Assembly: GCA_029783825.1 (NCBI GenBank)
Contig: JAREIK010001468.1
Location: 4,696,261 to 4,760,260 of the forward strand
Direction of reading: 5' to 3'
DNA from: Sapria himalayana
Lineage: Eukaryota > Streptophyta > Magnoliopsida > Malpighiales > Rafflesiaceae
Length of the DNA stretch: 64,000 nt
Under the pieces are notes generated by a model, which did not search any database, was not told where the DNA came from, and worked only from the letters and a program-made list of their open reading frames with translations. Below, one piece after another: positions 23,101 to 36,395 of the stretch (the first letter of the stretch is position 1; each line of letters begins with the position of its first letter). The translations under genes were made by a program, and so were the position numbers.

Positions 23101-25720
23101 AAACTTGTGAATTTGTAATGCCGCCAAATTTTATTGGTTATGCAGTATCTTGCCAATAGGAATCAACAATTATATGTATTATAAAAGTAGTAAAGAGGAC
23201 TTTCATCCATATATCAATTCTATAAAGATTATATTAGTAGTTAGGTTATTCAATAGTAAAAATAACACAATTCTAGTAAAATATATATTTTGATTGTGGG
23301 ATAAATTTTAGATCCATGAGTTTATTCATTTTATTTATGTGATGCATGTTCGAATTGCCTTAAATTATATTATAATCAGACATCGAATGAAAGTTTGGGT
23401 ATTATGGAATGATTTCTTTCCCAAATGTCATATAAGGTGTTTATCATCATTGAGCCTATCACAATAACTATCCTCTTTATATGTCACCACTAAGATAATA
23501 ATTCAGTTCTACTCTAAAGTCATTTACATTCACATATTTTTTATACTACTCATCAACTCCCTTGATGATCATTTTGTATGCACACTCTTATTCTATGGCC
23601 TTAGGTATCATAAAAAATAAAAATTAATATGGTTTGTAAGTATTTGTATTTTCACTTTCATAAGTACCACACCTACATAATTAATATATACTTTCCTTAA
23701 GTTTCATAAGTACCACATCTTATGAGTCAATATAATTGCATATGTCCCAATGATTACCTATCATCATCCTCCTTGATAATCATATTCCTATACTAAAGGT
23801 GAAACCCTTATGAGAATATTCTATATAATATCCATCGTAATTAATAATAAGTTTTTATAAGAATATAAATATATAATAGATTGGAATTTAAAAGCATTCA
23901 AACTTTGGCTTCATAAGTATCATACTCACAATAATTAACATACTAAAATTTTGAGTTAACATATAAATTTATCTCACACATTGTAGTTGGAAGGACTGTC
24001 ACTTTTTCTTACCATATGTGTGAGTGAGTCTCATAATTTACCTATCACCAACTATCACTATAGTACTGCATAAGCCTACCAATAATTAAAACTCTAATTT
24101 ATGTTATATTTATAACCCAACATAAATTAGACATATCCATTAATGTAAAGCCATTATCATGCCATATAAACAAAGTTACACAAATATTAGATTACATATT
24201 ATTTTTATCGAAATTCCCAAATGTACCATTAAGAAGGAGCTATTAAAATTTGTGCCCCCAACTATAGGGATTAGCATTAAGTTTTTCATTTCTTGCTTAC
24301 TTGTGTAGACCCTAGGGAATGCAAAATTTGCTACTAGGGTTTGGTAGTTACAGGATGGTCATGCTTGTTAGGTGGAGGAAGAAGAAGAAGAAATAAGGCG
24401 ATATCTATAATTTATAATTCTGACACTTTATTATTCGAAACATTTTGCATTAATTTAATTAAGAAGTCATTACTTTAAAAAAAAATCAACTTGGCCTTCA
24501 TTTCTTAAGTTTGAGTTCACGACTCTAAAAAATGGTCATGACTCTAGAATATATCTCAATCTTTATATAATACAGAATCATGGTATTAGGAAATAACTAT
24601 GACTTGAACCTAATATCTATGTAATATAAAGTCAAGACAATATAAAGTGATTGTGGCTTTGTGCCACCATCTTTCTTGTTCTTAATAAAGGGCCATGATA
24701 CTAGGAAAGGCTATACCATTGTGAATAGCCTCTTATATCATAATATAATAGTAGTCCTATTTAATTGTTATGACATTGAGATTGATCTCTTTTGATCATT
24801 ATATTACCATAATTCTAAGAAATGATCATGGTAATGATAAGGTCTCTCATATATTCTATGATTGTGGTACTAGAAAATAGCTACTACACAAAAATTAGCT
24901 CTTCATGTCTCTCAAGTGCCTATAGTTTAGTGAGTGGTCATGACATTGACTTTTACTTCTCTCATATACTATATCACCATAGCACTACAAAAATGTTGTG
25001 ATACTAGTAATTAGCCCACACATAAAAGTGATTATTTTACCTGCATTTGAGGATAAAAGTCATGGTTTTAAGGAATGACTATACTTGATTAATATGCTTA
25101 ATAACATTTTGTGTCCCAAAAGTCACGGCACTGAAAAATTATCATAGCTTTGGCCTGAATAAGTTATGGCTCTATTATTTTTTAAAGCTCAAAAATTATA
25201 GCTTTGTAAAAAGATTATGGCTCCGACTTGAGACTATTAAGCCATATAAAGATAATGTCACAATGCTAGGACCTGACCATCACTTTTAGCATCATTTGGA
25301 AATTTAGTTGCTGCATCATAAAATTAATATCATTATCATTTAAATTTTAAAAGATAAGTATGACTATGACTCAATGATAATATCGCAATCTCAAAGAATG
25401 TATCACACAATGGAAGGATTGTGCATATTAGTTGGTAGGGTCATAATATATAAAGATTGATATGACTAATTAGGTAGAGTTTTGGCCAAGAATTGAATCC
25501 AAAATTATACGAGACTCCATACTCTACGACTCAGCCAAACACCTCAAACATATATTTATTTTTATGACAATTCATTAAAATTTATGAAAACTCAAAATTT
25601 ATGAAATTGATTCATAAATTTCTCATTTTTATGCCTATATATCATCACAAGTTACCAAAATATATAAGAATATTCAATAGTTTGAATATTAAACACACAT
25701 GAAGGAATTCCAATGTATTT
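23101..25720. repeat. Second copy of the gypsy-derived flank plus CATGAC array
   Basis: 23140-24430 is homologous to 15900-17760 (shared ATTATATTAGTAGTTAGGTTATTCAATA, TTAACATACTAAAATTTTGAGTT and ACTATAGGGATTAGCATTAAG). 24480-25500 holds a repeat array with GGTCATGACTCTAGAATATA, CATCACTTTTAGCATCA and similar units. 25610-25700 repeats the 18860/19020 segment. No ORF. Confidence 0.5.
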
Positions 25721-28073
25721 CGTTGATATGTTAAAATATTCTAGGCTATCTAATATAACTTTAAATGATTAACATTCTCTGATACTTCTTATTATTTTTC
25801 CAATGTGCATCAAATATAATTGATAATATTAATTAATAATTTAGTATTGTTCAATGGTGTAATGATACACACATGTTTTGAAAGATTTTTAATAATATTT
25901 AGTAATTTTTATTTGATGATTTTGAATACTATTTCACATTTTTTCACACATTTTCATTCATGATACTTGATGACATTGATTAATGATCGATGATGATATA
26001 TAACTTTTTCATTAATAAAGATTTTTTAATTTATTAAATGAGTTTCAATAATATTCTTTAATATCTCACATATGCATTCATTATTTTTGAAAATGACTTC
26101 ATGATGCATTAATTAAATTGGCAGAGTTAACAATTTGGTAAGTATGGCCTAGCCCAATCCTTCCTAATTAAATTGTCCAACATACTTAGGATGTGCATAC
26201 CCATCCTTTGAAAGTGGGGGGCAAGCTCAATCATAATAATAATAATGGGTAAACTCGATCTTGCTTGGTTCCATAAAATGGAGCTCACATGGGATGACGA
26301 CCCTCAAAAGATGGGCTTTGCCCCATCCCAAAAAGTAAGGCACGGTGTACATTCATTTGGTAAAATATAAATCAAGTTGTGTATGCTTGGTTATGGTAGT
26401 ATTATTATTATTAAATATTTAGGTTTCCCTAGTAATGTGTGGCACTAATACAATGAAAATGCAAATTTTGTTATCAACGAGGCATATCTGATCACAATCA
26501 CTCATAATTATTAGCTTTATTCTATATTCTTTTTAAATTGTTTTAGGTATATTCAAAGATGAACTGGTTAAACTCTTTGATCTTTGATCATATTTAATGA
26601 CTTTGTTGAAGCATTTGACAATTTAATGATTGATAGATTCTAACATGAATTGATTTTTTCTTGAATTATTTTTGATACCCTACACACACACACACGGTAA
26701 CATCAATACAACCAATGAATTTAATTATTTCTTTTAAGAGTTCGATGAATTTTCCTTCAAAAAAAAAGTAATAATATTGAAAATTGATAACAATTTGATA
26801 TAATCCAATGTGATGAATATTAAATCAACATATTTTTAAAATTCAATTAAATATAATCACAATTTGATAAATATGGAATATAAAATAAAAATTGATAACA
26901 ATACTTTAACCATCAATATGAGTTCAAGTTGGCTTAACCATATCTAGAGGTACCTCCTTTTATAATAATGGGATATGTGTGTGTGTGTGTGTGTGGCCTT
27001 CAGGCATGTATTATTTCAGCTATGCCAATTATATAAAACCTATGCAAAAAAAATATAATACTAGATTACACATCACTAGAAAATAATAATTAGTAAATGT
27101 TCACGTGAAGTCCATCCATTTTAAATTTCTCACACCAGGTCCATTCTTATTTAAGTTCTTACTACATATCATGCATGACATAAAATTGAAATTGATTTTA
27201 ATGAATATTCTATTATATACATTTCATCACAGGACATCTTAGGAAAAAAAAATGTAGAAGGACCCTCAATTGAAAATATTTAATAAGAGTCCACTCTTTA
27301 AAATATTTTAATAAAAAAACACCAAAATAACTTTGTTATTTGTTATTCAAAGAAAGCTTATGTTCTTTTAAAAGCTATGATATATCATGGTTGTACTATT
27401 GGGGCTGAGTTTATATTGAATGTCATTTTTTAATATTTTCTTTTGATTTGGTTGGTTGGATTCATTTTGTTGTATTAAAAAAAATTTAAATTTATAATGA
27501 GATGAGTTTTTATAAATATGTATGTGTTCTTTATTTTGCATAGTTGATGATTTGCTATGGTATGTAGATATTATTTTACACATGAAAGATCAAATCATTA
27601 ATTCTTGTAATATAAATATATTATTCACAATCTAGATGGAGTTGCATACTCTTGGTAAGATTGAAGTAAATGATTTCAATAGGTTTATCTTGGCTATGAT
27701 AAATGGTGATATTCTAATATCTTATGCTAATAAACTCATGTGTATTGAATGGGATCACCATGATGTTATTGTTTTATACTAACATATAAAATAACAAAAT
27801 ATATCAATGCTATTGTCAACACTTATTCTTAATCTTGAAATGATTAATAAACATATACACTTAGTAATAATTATTTTAATTCATAAGGAGTAAGATCTAT
27901 AAATATATTAATAAACTCAGTGAGTTGGATAAATTTATCAACTATATGGTGAATATTAATTATTGTTGAAATCCATGTCCTATCAAATTGATTGATGATA
28001 TCCATTCAGAATATTTACAAGCTTTGATATTGTCAAACCCTATAGGTGGATTTTGATCTAACATATCAAATAA
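25721..28073. other. AT-rich intergenic DNA with two dinucleotide microsatellites
   Basis: Contains a (CA)n run at about 26681-26695 and a (TG)n run at about 26975-26995. 26150-26360 is noticeably less AT-rich (AAAGTGGGGGGCAAGCTC, GGGATGACGACCC) and unexplained. Minus-strand open frames at 27368-27583 and 27960-28235 are low-complexity and unsupported. No host gene was recognised. Confidence 0.4.
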
Positions 28074-31000
28074 CACTACAAGAAAAAAGTTAATTAGAAA
28101 TAAAAAATAAATATGCCCAATTTTTTTAAAAAAATTAGGAATAGAATTTAAACAGATTAGAAATAAAAAAGTCATTTTTATATAAAAAATTAAAAACAAA
28201 AAAATAATCCATTGCATGGCAATTATTTCATGCAATTACCTTGCATATTATTTCATGCAATTATTTTAGCAATGAAATTAGGAATTATTTCATGTTATAT
28301 GGAAAGAAAATTAGAAATGGAAGTAGAGATGGAAATTAAAATGGTTTAACCTTCCATCATTAACATGTTACAAGGCCGTGGGCAAATTACCTTGCATGGC
28401 ATTTAGTAATGGAAAATTTTATTTCTACATATATTTGTTAATGAAAATGATAAATTTTCTAAAATTTATGATTGAAATGAATTTCATTTCAATTAGTTTA
28501 GAAATTAATTGTGGATCTACTTCTAAATTTTAGTGACTGAAATGAATTTCATTGCTAATTTTGAAATGGCATGTGAGTCCATCACTGACAGACTTTAAAA
28601 TTTTAGTGGCGGAATTTAATTTTATTGATAATTTAAAAACAAAAACTCATTCTATAACTATTTTATGTTAATTATGTTTTCAAATAACATTTCATTCGTT
28701 CAAAAAAAAAAAACTCAAGGTTTAGGCTACATTTTTACTAATCTATCATCAGCCATCCACCTAATCGAGCTTGCTTTCCTCTTGTGTTCATGTTGGTTTC
28801 CCTACAGATTTATCATTCAGGTATGCATTTTATTTTTTTGATTTTTCTCATATATACCAATATATAGATTCATTGATTTTTCCCATATATATGCATATAA
28901 ACTAAATTCATTGAGCTTGTTTTGTCCATATTACATAATTTATATGGAATTTTAAAGATTCCTATTAATTTTTTGATTTTCTCCATGGTTATTTGACATT
29001 TTGTTTTTTGTATTTTTATTGGCATTTTGATTTATATTGGCATTGTGAAATTTTGGATGATTTTTATTATATAAAATACTCTTGTCAATATAGTTACGGT
29101 ATATTTTAAATTTTAAAGGCATCAACAATTATGGAATCTTAATTCATTAAGATTAAAATAAAACATGAGCACTAAACCCCATTAGAATATCAGATATTAG
29201 GATTCGTGTTATCATTTTTTAATAGTTTTATTAACCCCAAATATAATAGAATCTCAAAATATTCAATTTACTAACATTAAATGAATAAATAATTAATTTC
29301 AGAAAATATCACTATTTTCACATATATGAAGAGTGAATATCTGATCCTCAACATATTTTTATATTTTGATCTTTCATATAAAAACTACATTGAGAAAAAA
29401 AACTTACTAGCACATGCACATCTTTTTGATATTTGCTTACTTTTTGCAATTTCATCCTTTATAAATACACACTGAAATATTTAGTTTTTTATATATGAAA
29501 AAAATATAACTAAAGGCTATTAGTAAATATCTAAGATATTAATGCAACTATCATTATCTCATTTAAATGTAAACTTACCTATTAATGATATGACTACGAT
29601 AATATTATAATATTTATGTAATATCATAAATATATTACTATAACTTTATTACAAATAAGTAATTATACATTATTATTATTAATCAAGATACATTTGTATT
29701 ATATGTTATAAGAATATAAAATAAAATATGAACTGATCGTAATAGATGAATGTCATACTAAGAGATAAGTTTTTGATTAATGAATTTGTAGAGGGGGTTG
29801 AAGAGGTTGTTGGCTTTGCTGAAAAACATCTTCAATTAATGGATAAGATGCAAATAAGATGCCAATGTAATGACCATAAATACTAGAATTAGAGTTTTCA
29901 AGATGTGGACACAATACAATTTTATCTTGCAAAAAATAGATTTGTTGGAAACTTATGTTTGGTATAAACATGATTAAATAGTTATGCCACAAATAATAAA
30001 GTATTATGTGCATAGAAGTGTTAATTAAAATGTTGCAATTGAATATGTTAGCCCCAATGATGCATGTGAAGCCATGTTGAAGAATGTTATTGGTTCTTCC
30101 TTTAATCCAATGTCGCAAACGATATCCCAAAATCATCAGCAATAGAATTTTATGAAATACTCAAAGCATTAAAAAAAAGGTTTGGCTAGGTAATTTGTAT
30201 GACCACTCAAAGTTATCTGTGGTGGCCAGACTTTTGAATTTAAAAAGAAAACATTAATTTTCAGAAAGGTATTTTGATAAAATGTTCGAGTTGTTATTTG
30301 AATTATTACGAAAGAATAACATTGTGATAGATTGTTTTTATAATACAAAAAAGTTAATGCGAGATTTTGGTTTGTCTATAGAAAAAATATATTATTGCAT
30401 TAATGACTGTATAATATAATGGGGTGAATACAATGAATAAATTACTAGTGATTTCTATAATTATCCTCAATACAAAAGACATATTGCATGCAAAAAGTAG
30501 AAAACAAATATTTTTCATAAGAAAATATATTATTTTCCATTGACTCCTTATTTACAAAGATTATTTATATCTAAAGTTATTAGTAATGATATGAGTTGGC
30601 ACAAAGAGCATACTACTAAAGAAGATGCGATACGACATTACTCTGATACTTTATCTTGAAAATATTTTGATCATATTCATTCATCTTTTGTAGATGGAAT
30701 TTGAATTGTTAAATTAGTGTTGTGCATGGATAGATTTTATCCATTTGGATAAATAGAGCAACAATAATCTTCATGGCTAGTGATTATTATACTATATAAT
30801 TTATCGCTATATATCTGCATAAAAATGAGGATATGTTTTTGTGTTATCATACCTTGTGTGAGAAACCTAGAAGAAAAGTTATATATTTTTCTGCAACCCC
30901 TAACTGTAGAGCTAAAAAATTTGTAAAAGCATGGTGTGGAAATATATGATATATCTAAAAATCAAAACTTCCAAATGCGAGTAGTACTTATATAGAATAT

Positions 31001-33800
31001 AAATAATTTTTCAGCACATTCAATGTTGTTAGAATGAAGTACAATAGAGAAATTAGCATGTCCTTACAACATGGAATTATCACTTAAAGTATTATAGATA
31101 CAACTATGACTTAAAGTATTATAGATGTTGATGCATATTTGTATTAATACACAATTTTTAAGAATTATCACTATGGTTGGAAAAAATGAAGCATCTTTTG
31201 TGATTTGCCTTATTGGAAAACTAACCTAATTAGATACAACTTTGATGTCATGTACAATGAGAGATATTATTGAAAAACCAACCTAATTAGATACAACTTA
31301 GATGTCATGTATATTTTATTCTAATGAAGATATTCTTCAAATATCTTAGAAATTTAAAAATAATGTTTGAAATAAAGACAAAGTTGAAGGATCGATATGT
31401 AATACTTACTTAGTTGAAGAAGCTTCAGTATTTTGTGCACACTATTTTTGGCTATAAGTATATAATTCACATTATAAAATATCACCAAATAATGACTATG
31501 GTATGAGGGATGGATATAAAAAAGATGATATGCTTTTCATTTTTACTTGTGCAGGTTGATTATATGGTAGAGCAAAATCAAGATATTTTTTGGATGACTA
31601 GGACTATCATGCTGGGCACACATATATCTTGTTAAATATATGAGAAAGTTATGCACTATATTGAGTAAGATTTATAATCATTTTATGTTGTCATTCCTTT
31701 GTCATGGTATGTGTTATACATTTTTTACTATTCAAAATAATTTCAATTTTGTTTTTATAGAATTTATGCTAAGAAATTAAGACAAATAGAACTACATTTT
31801 GATGATGCTTCCATTGATGCAACTCATATCATATAATATTTTAGTTTGAAAATTTTGTTAGTATATAATATAGCATTCTTGCTTCTACAATTTAACAAGC
31901 AACATTATATAAGTATGATTTTATTTTATTTTATTTTTTAGTTATATTTTCCATCATCAAATATATGTAATAAAGAAATAAAATATCTTGCAAAAGGGTT
32001 TTTATAAAGTTTACAAACGTATCTTATATATTATGTAAATGGATATAAATTTTATACTTTAAAATATGGTTCTAATAGAGATGTAATGAATAGTAGTGTA
32101 TGCATTAAGGTATCTAACTCTACTATATCTAATATTAACTTGTATGGTTGTGTGATTGGAATTCTACACTTGAAATATTATGCTTTATCAATTAAGAGGA
32201 CAATTCTGTTTAAGTATGAATGGTTTTATCCTGTTCTAAATTTGGGAACTAGAATTCACCAATATTACAGCCTTATGGATGTGCACCATAAAAATTATTA
32301 TTGTAAGTAAGAGCCATTCATTCTTAAAGTGTAAGTATAACAAGTGTGTTATACCACTTATCCAACCATAAGAACAAATGCATGTGACTAGTAGGCTATT
32401 TGTAAAATAAAATCTAAATCATCTGTGGAAGTTTTTGAAAAGGATATTATTAAGATATTATCACGTGTACCTGCATTTCAAAAAAATAATATGAAACTTC
32501 ATCCAATCAATCTTGTAGCAGATGATAGGCCTGAAACATTGGTTGGTGAATCTAGAAACAATTTGGACATTGATGATACCCATGTTGAAGAAGATAATGA
32601 GAAAAAATTAATTTCACAGTCATATGACGGTGAATATGTAGTTATAGGTGATTTGTTAGAAATTTTGATGATGAGTAGATATTTATTAACTTCGATGTTA
32701 TTTTATTTTGCTTATTTTGTAACTCTTACAATGTGATTTTTATTATATTTTTATTATATTTTGTTTGAATGACATTTTTATTACATATTTTTATTGTCTT
32801 TGCATTTTTTTAATGTTTATAAAACATAAATTAGGTATGAGAGGTGATAATTCAAGGGATCAAGGATCTCAATTCATGGGGAGGGGTAGAGAAAGTCAAC
32901 TAATAGTTCATTGAACCAGAATTCAATATATATTTAGTGATGACAACACTATAAATATCTTTTCATATTCTCCTACACATACAAAGGATATGTTGGCATC
33001 ACTTCATCATTAGTACATAATTGACTATCACTAATATTCTATTTTCATTTCATTCTATACTAGAAGGTATTGTTAGCTCCATCTCACTTATCTTAGGAGG
33101 TACATGCGTTCATATTGCAACATCTATAATGACTTGATATTCATAATCCATTGTTTGCATGCAAAGTTGTGATAAAATCTTCATTCAGCCTATAATTAAT
33201 AATAAACATTACATACCTTTTAGAAATTTACTACATGCATACAATTGATAATTTTCATTCTTATCATTTGTAAAAAATTTAAATTATAATTGTGAATGAA
33301 AATATAAATAAAGTATAATGGCTAAAATAGATAATTTTAATTAATAACAAATTATAACGTTGTTAATGATCCAACATTATCACTGAGAATTATAATAATA
33401 TTTTTATTATGAAGTTTTGGATAAGTAATAAAAAGAATAAAATATTAACTTAGTTGTAGAAATATTGGTATATTTCATTTATATGTATATGTACGTGCTA
33501 ATATTAAATTACTTATAAGTTTATTCTTTCTGCTTTTCATACAATCAAAAAGATATTTAAAGAGAAAATAGTTGTGGAGAGTATAAAGTAGAGCAAAGTA
33601 CTCGTAAATATGAAAGAATGTTCTTAGAAATAATTTAAAGTACAATTTTATTGCAACTACCAATATATCAAAATGTTTTTTTATATAAAATACTATGAAA
33701 AGAAATGCATCACAATGTATTGTTGTTTAATTTTTTTTTGTAGAAAAATATAAATAGAAAAATGCTTAGTTAATGTCAGTGAAGGAATGATTTTATGTAT
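28074..33800 (+). mobile_element. CACTA (En/Spm) element 1, right part lost
   Basis: It starts CACTACAAGAAAAAAG, the typical CACTA terminus. The left subterminal region (28100-29700) has repeated TTAGAAAT/TTTCATTGCTAAT-type words. A TNP2 pseudogene follows on the plus strand, then the start of the second gene (about 32846, GGTATGAGAGGTGATAATTCAAG) and further homology to element 2 up to about 33790. After that the similarity stops, and no TTCTTGTAGTG end is seen before the MFT gene. The right third is therefore deleted. Confidence 0.75.
29745..32740 (+). pseudogene. CACTA TNP2-type transposase, decayed (element 1)
   Basis: Broken plus-strand reading: a CQC-type zinc stretch near 29860, DVDTIQFYLAKNRFVGN, LYDHSKLSVVARLLNLKR near 30200, then LLRKNN, FYNTKKLMRDFGLSIEKIYYCIND near 30370, and a later ADDRPETLVGES tail at 32520. 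32086-32310 matches the C-terminal DUF4216-type domain (NLYGCVIGILHLKYYA, KRTILFKYEWFYP). Family function: the TnpD/TNP2 transposase that cuts CACTA ends. In-frame stops occur throughout, so it is inactive. It is homologous to 39450-43095. Confidence 0.8.
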
Positions 33801-34107
33801 TTTTGTTATTATTTATTGTTTGTGGACATTTAAATACTAATCGTGGAATCAAAATGTGAATTTCTAGATATTTAGTTTTACTATTATTTTTTTATCTATG
33901 TATATTTGTCAGAATTTCAGAGCATAATGTATATTAGGAAGTAAAATAATTTTTGGTAAATCAAGAAATATTCTTCGGTGTGAAATATATTTCACAAAAA
34001 AAATTAAATTTTTTGGGAAAGAAAATTTTAATTTTTGATAGAAATTAGAAAAAATAATTAATGTTTCAGATATATAAAATTTAATTTTTTTAAAATACTC
34101 TGTCGCC
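33801..34107. other. AT-rich stretch with no gene seen
   Basis: Lies between the end of CACTA element 1 homology and the SINE fragment. A minus-strand open frame (33909-34112) is low-complexity and not supported. Confidence 0.4.
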
Positions 34108-34205
34108 TCCACTTCAAACCCTATTCATATTATCCCTCAGCCCATATATGAGTCTCGTGGCCAAGGGATTGGAGAAGGCGGGTCTCTCATCTCGACAATA
34201 AAATA
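34108..34205 (-). mobile_element. Truncated SINE fragment
   Basis: Similar to the 3' half of the SINE at 60558-60764: both contain, in plus orientation, CAAACCC, TCATATTAT, CTCATATATGAGT / CCCATATATGAGTCT, and the following TCGTGGCC / TCATAGCTC. The tRNA-like 5' part (to the right, minus sense) is not recognisable, so the copy is truncated or decayed. Confidence 0.45.
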
Positions 34206-34672
34206 GATCTAGTTCAAATTAATTAATCATATTATCCAACATCCTTGAGAATACATCTTATGTGTTACCAATATTACTATATTGTTGATCATAGAAAAAT
34301 ATAATTACAATATAAATTAATTAAGTGTATGATTAATTAAAATATTTAATTCGAATCACTAAAATTAATTAACAAGAATTTTGTGGTAATGATGAAAATT
34401 AAGATATGAGATTTATTGATATTCAAACTCAAATTTTATTTTAACATTTAAAAAACAATTTTTTTTTTTGGAATTAATTGGATTTCCATTTTATTATTCA
34501 CTTTTTCCCACAATATATATGAATAAATTTAATCGATTTTACTTTTATTTTTTTTTCATCTTTTGACCCAAGATTAAAAAAAAAAAAAAATTAAATTAGT
34601 TAAATTTGGAAGTTAAAGTTGTAAAAGATAAAAATTGTGATTAGGGTTCTTATGTCACATTGAAGTTATAGA

Positions 34673-34742
<70 letters not shown>

Positions 34743-34945
34743 GAAAAGTCTATTCTACCCTTATGATTAGGTTTCATTAGAGTTAAGATTAGGTATCTCG
34801 AACTCTAAACTTGAACTTTCATGCAAAACATTGAAATCTGAATGCAATCTTTTCATTGGAAACAGTTACAAATTATTTAATAACAAAGGACCCATTTCAA
34901 CTTAATTCAGACATTACAGTTGGAGATCAGAGCCACTAACAATGT
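34206..34945. other. 3' flank of the MFT-like gene with a long (TA)n tract
   Basis: AT-rich. Holds oligo-A/T runs near 34450-34590 and a (TA)n microsatellite at about 34678-34737. The MFT 3' UTR and polyadenylation site must lie in the part near 34945, but no single signal stands out. Confidence 0.5.
34678..34737. repeat. (TA)n microsatellite
   Basis: About 30 uninterrupted TA units, about 210 bases downstream of the MFT stop codon. Confidence 0.95.
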
Positions 34946-35608
34946 TCATCGTCTCCGGCTAGTTGGTTCCTTTTGAGCGTTGAAGTAAACTGTGGCAACC
35001 GGAGATCCTAATTCCATAACTTTTGCATAACTCCGTGTGTTAAAATGTTCTCGAATTTGAGGTGCCTCCGCTTGCACAATTGGTGCTTTTTGTCTAAACA
35101 AAACCAATATATAGCGGTGAATTCCAACTTGTGGTTGTGGGCCAATGTAAGATAACATCTCCGTGCCTATCACAATTCATCAACAACAATAGTAAGATTT
35201 TCTTTCTCACAAAGTTCTAACTACACTTACTTTACTTTGTAAATGATAATCCTAATTATCTTAATAACAGAACTTGACACACTTCGTAAGTGAACATGTA
35301 AAGCTTTGTTCAAAATAAAAATTATAGTTTCAATTTCAATTTTTTTTGTTCTCATGGTAATCATAATTTAGCTAACAGATATAGTTATTTGTATTGAAAA
35401 TGCACAACATGACTCCATGATATAAACATATATATAATATTATGACACTTTGATTTGATGAACTATACATACATACAAGCATATATACATACATACATAC
35501 ATATATATAATATTATGACACTTTGATTTGATGAACTATACATACATACAAGCATATATACATACATACATATATACATACATACATACATACATATATA
35601 TATATACA

Positions 35609-35659
<51 letters not shown>

Positions 35660-36361
35660 GTAACATGGATTACTCTTATGAAATGATATGAATATAGTTA
35701 ACAATAGATTTTTACAGAAAAATCAAAAAAATGTTCTTATTTTATTCATTTTCAATGGGATCAAAAAGAAGTATATATTGCTCATAATAATGTAAGTGTT
35801 TTTGTTTTTATTTTATGTTGATATTGATTCTTATCTGTTGTATTCACTCCAATAATTCAAAAATAAAAAGAATTTTAATTTATTGGAATTATAAACCCAA
35901 TATATGTTTTATACTATTATTCAAAAAAAAGAATAATAATAATAATAAAGAAACTTCAGAATTTAACCAACAAGATTGCTCACCATGACTTACGCTAGTA
36001 CCTCCTGGTATGTTCACCACAATCCTGTAACAAACGGTGAGTTATACCACCATATTTTAATATGGATAACAATGGTTCGTGATTATTAGGCACACAACCA
36101 TATGTGTACTTACATGTTAGAATGTGTGTGCACATACATATGTATGTATATAGATATATGTTTGTGTGTGTATGTTTAACTACATACAAATGGGTACTTA
36201 AATTTATATGACACCACGTTGGAAATCGTATGAGTAATAACTCATGCCTTAAATTTAGATCAAATTTAAGGTCACTTGCTATTGAACCTAATTCTCTTGA
36301 AATAAAGTCCCACCTAGGGTTCATCGGCTGTGCGTATAAATCTACATGCGTTTGAGTGGCC

Positions 36362-36395
<34 letters not shown>

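Noticed and set aside
29777..30142. 121-codon minus-strand frame
   Set aside because: Antisense to the TNP2 pseudogene of CACTA element 1, with no recognisable similarity.
35463..35704. Minus-strand frames reading MYVCMYVC
   Set aside because: Pure translation of a TACA/TA microsatellite within MFT intron 3.
35984..36024. Alternative donor GTAAGT within MFT exon 3
   Set aside because: Using it gives a 31-bp exon and loses residues that align with the family. The downstream GTGAGC donor gives the canonical 41-bp exon and restores the frame.
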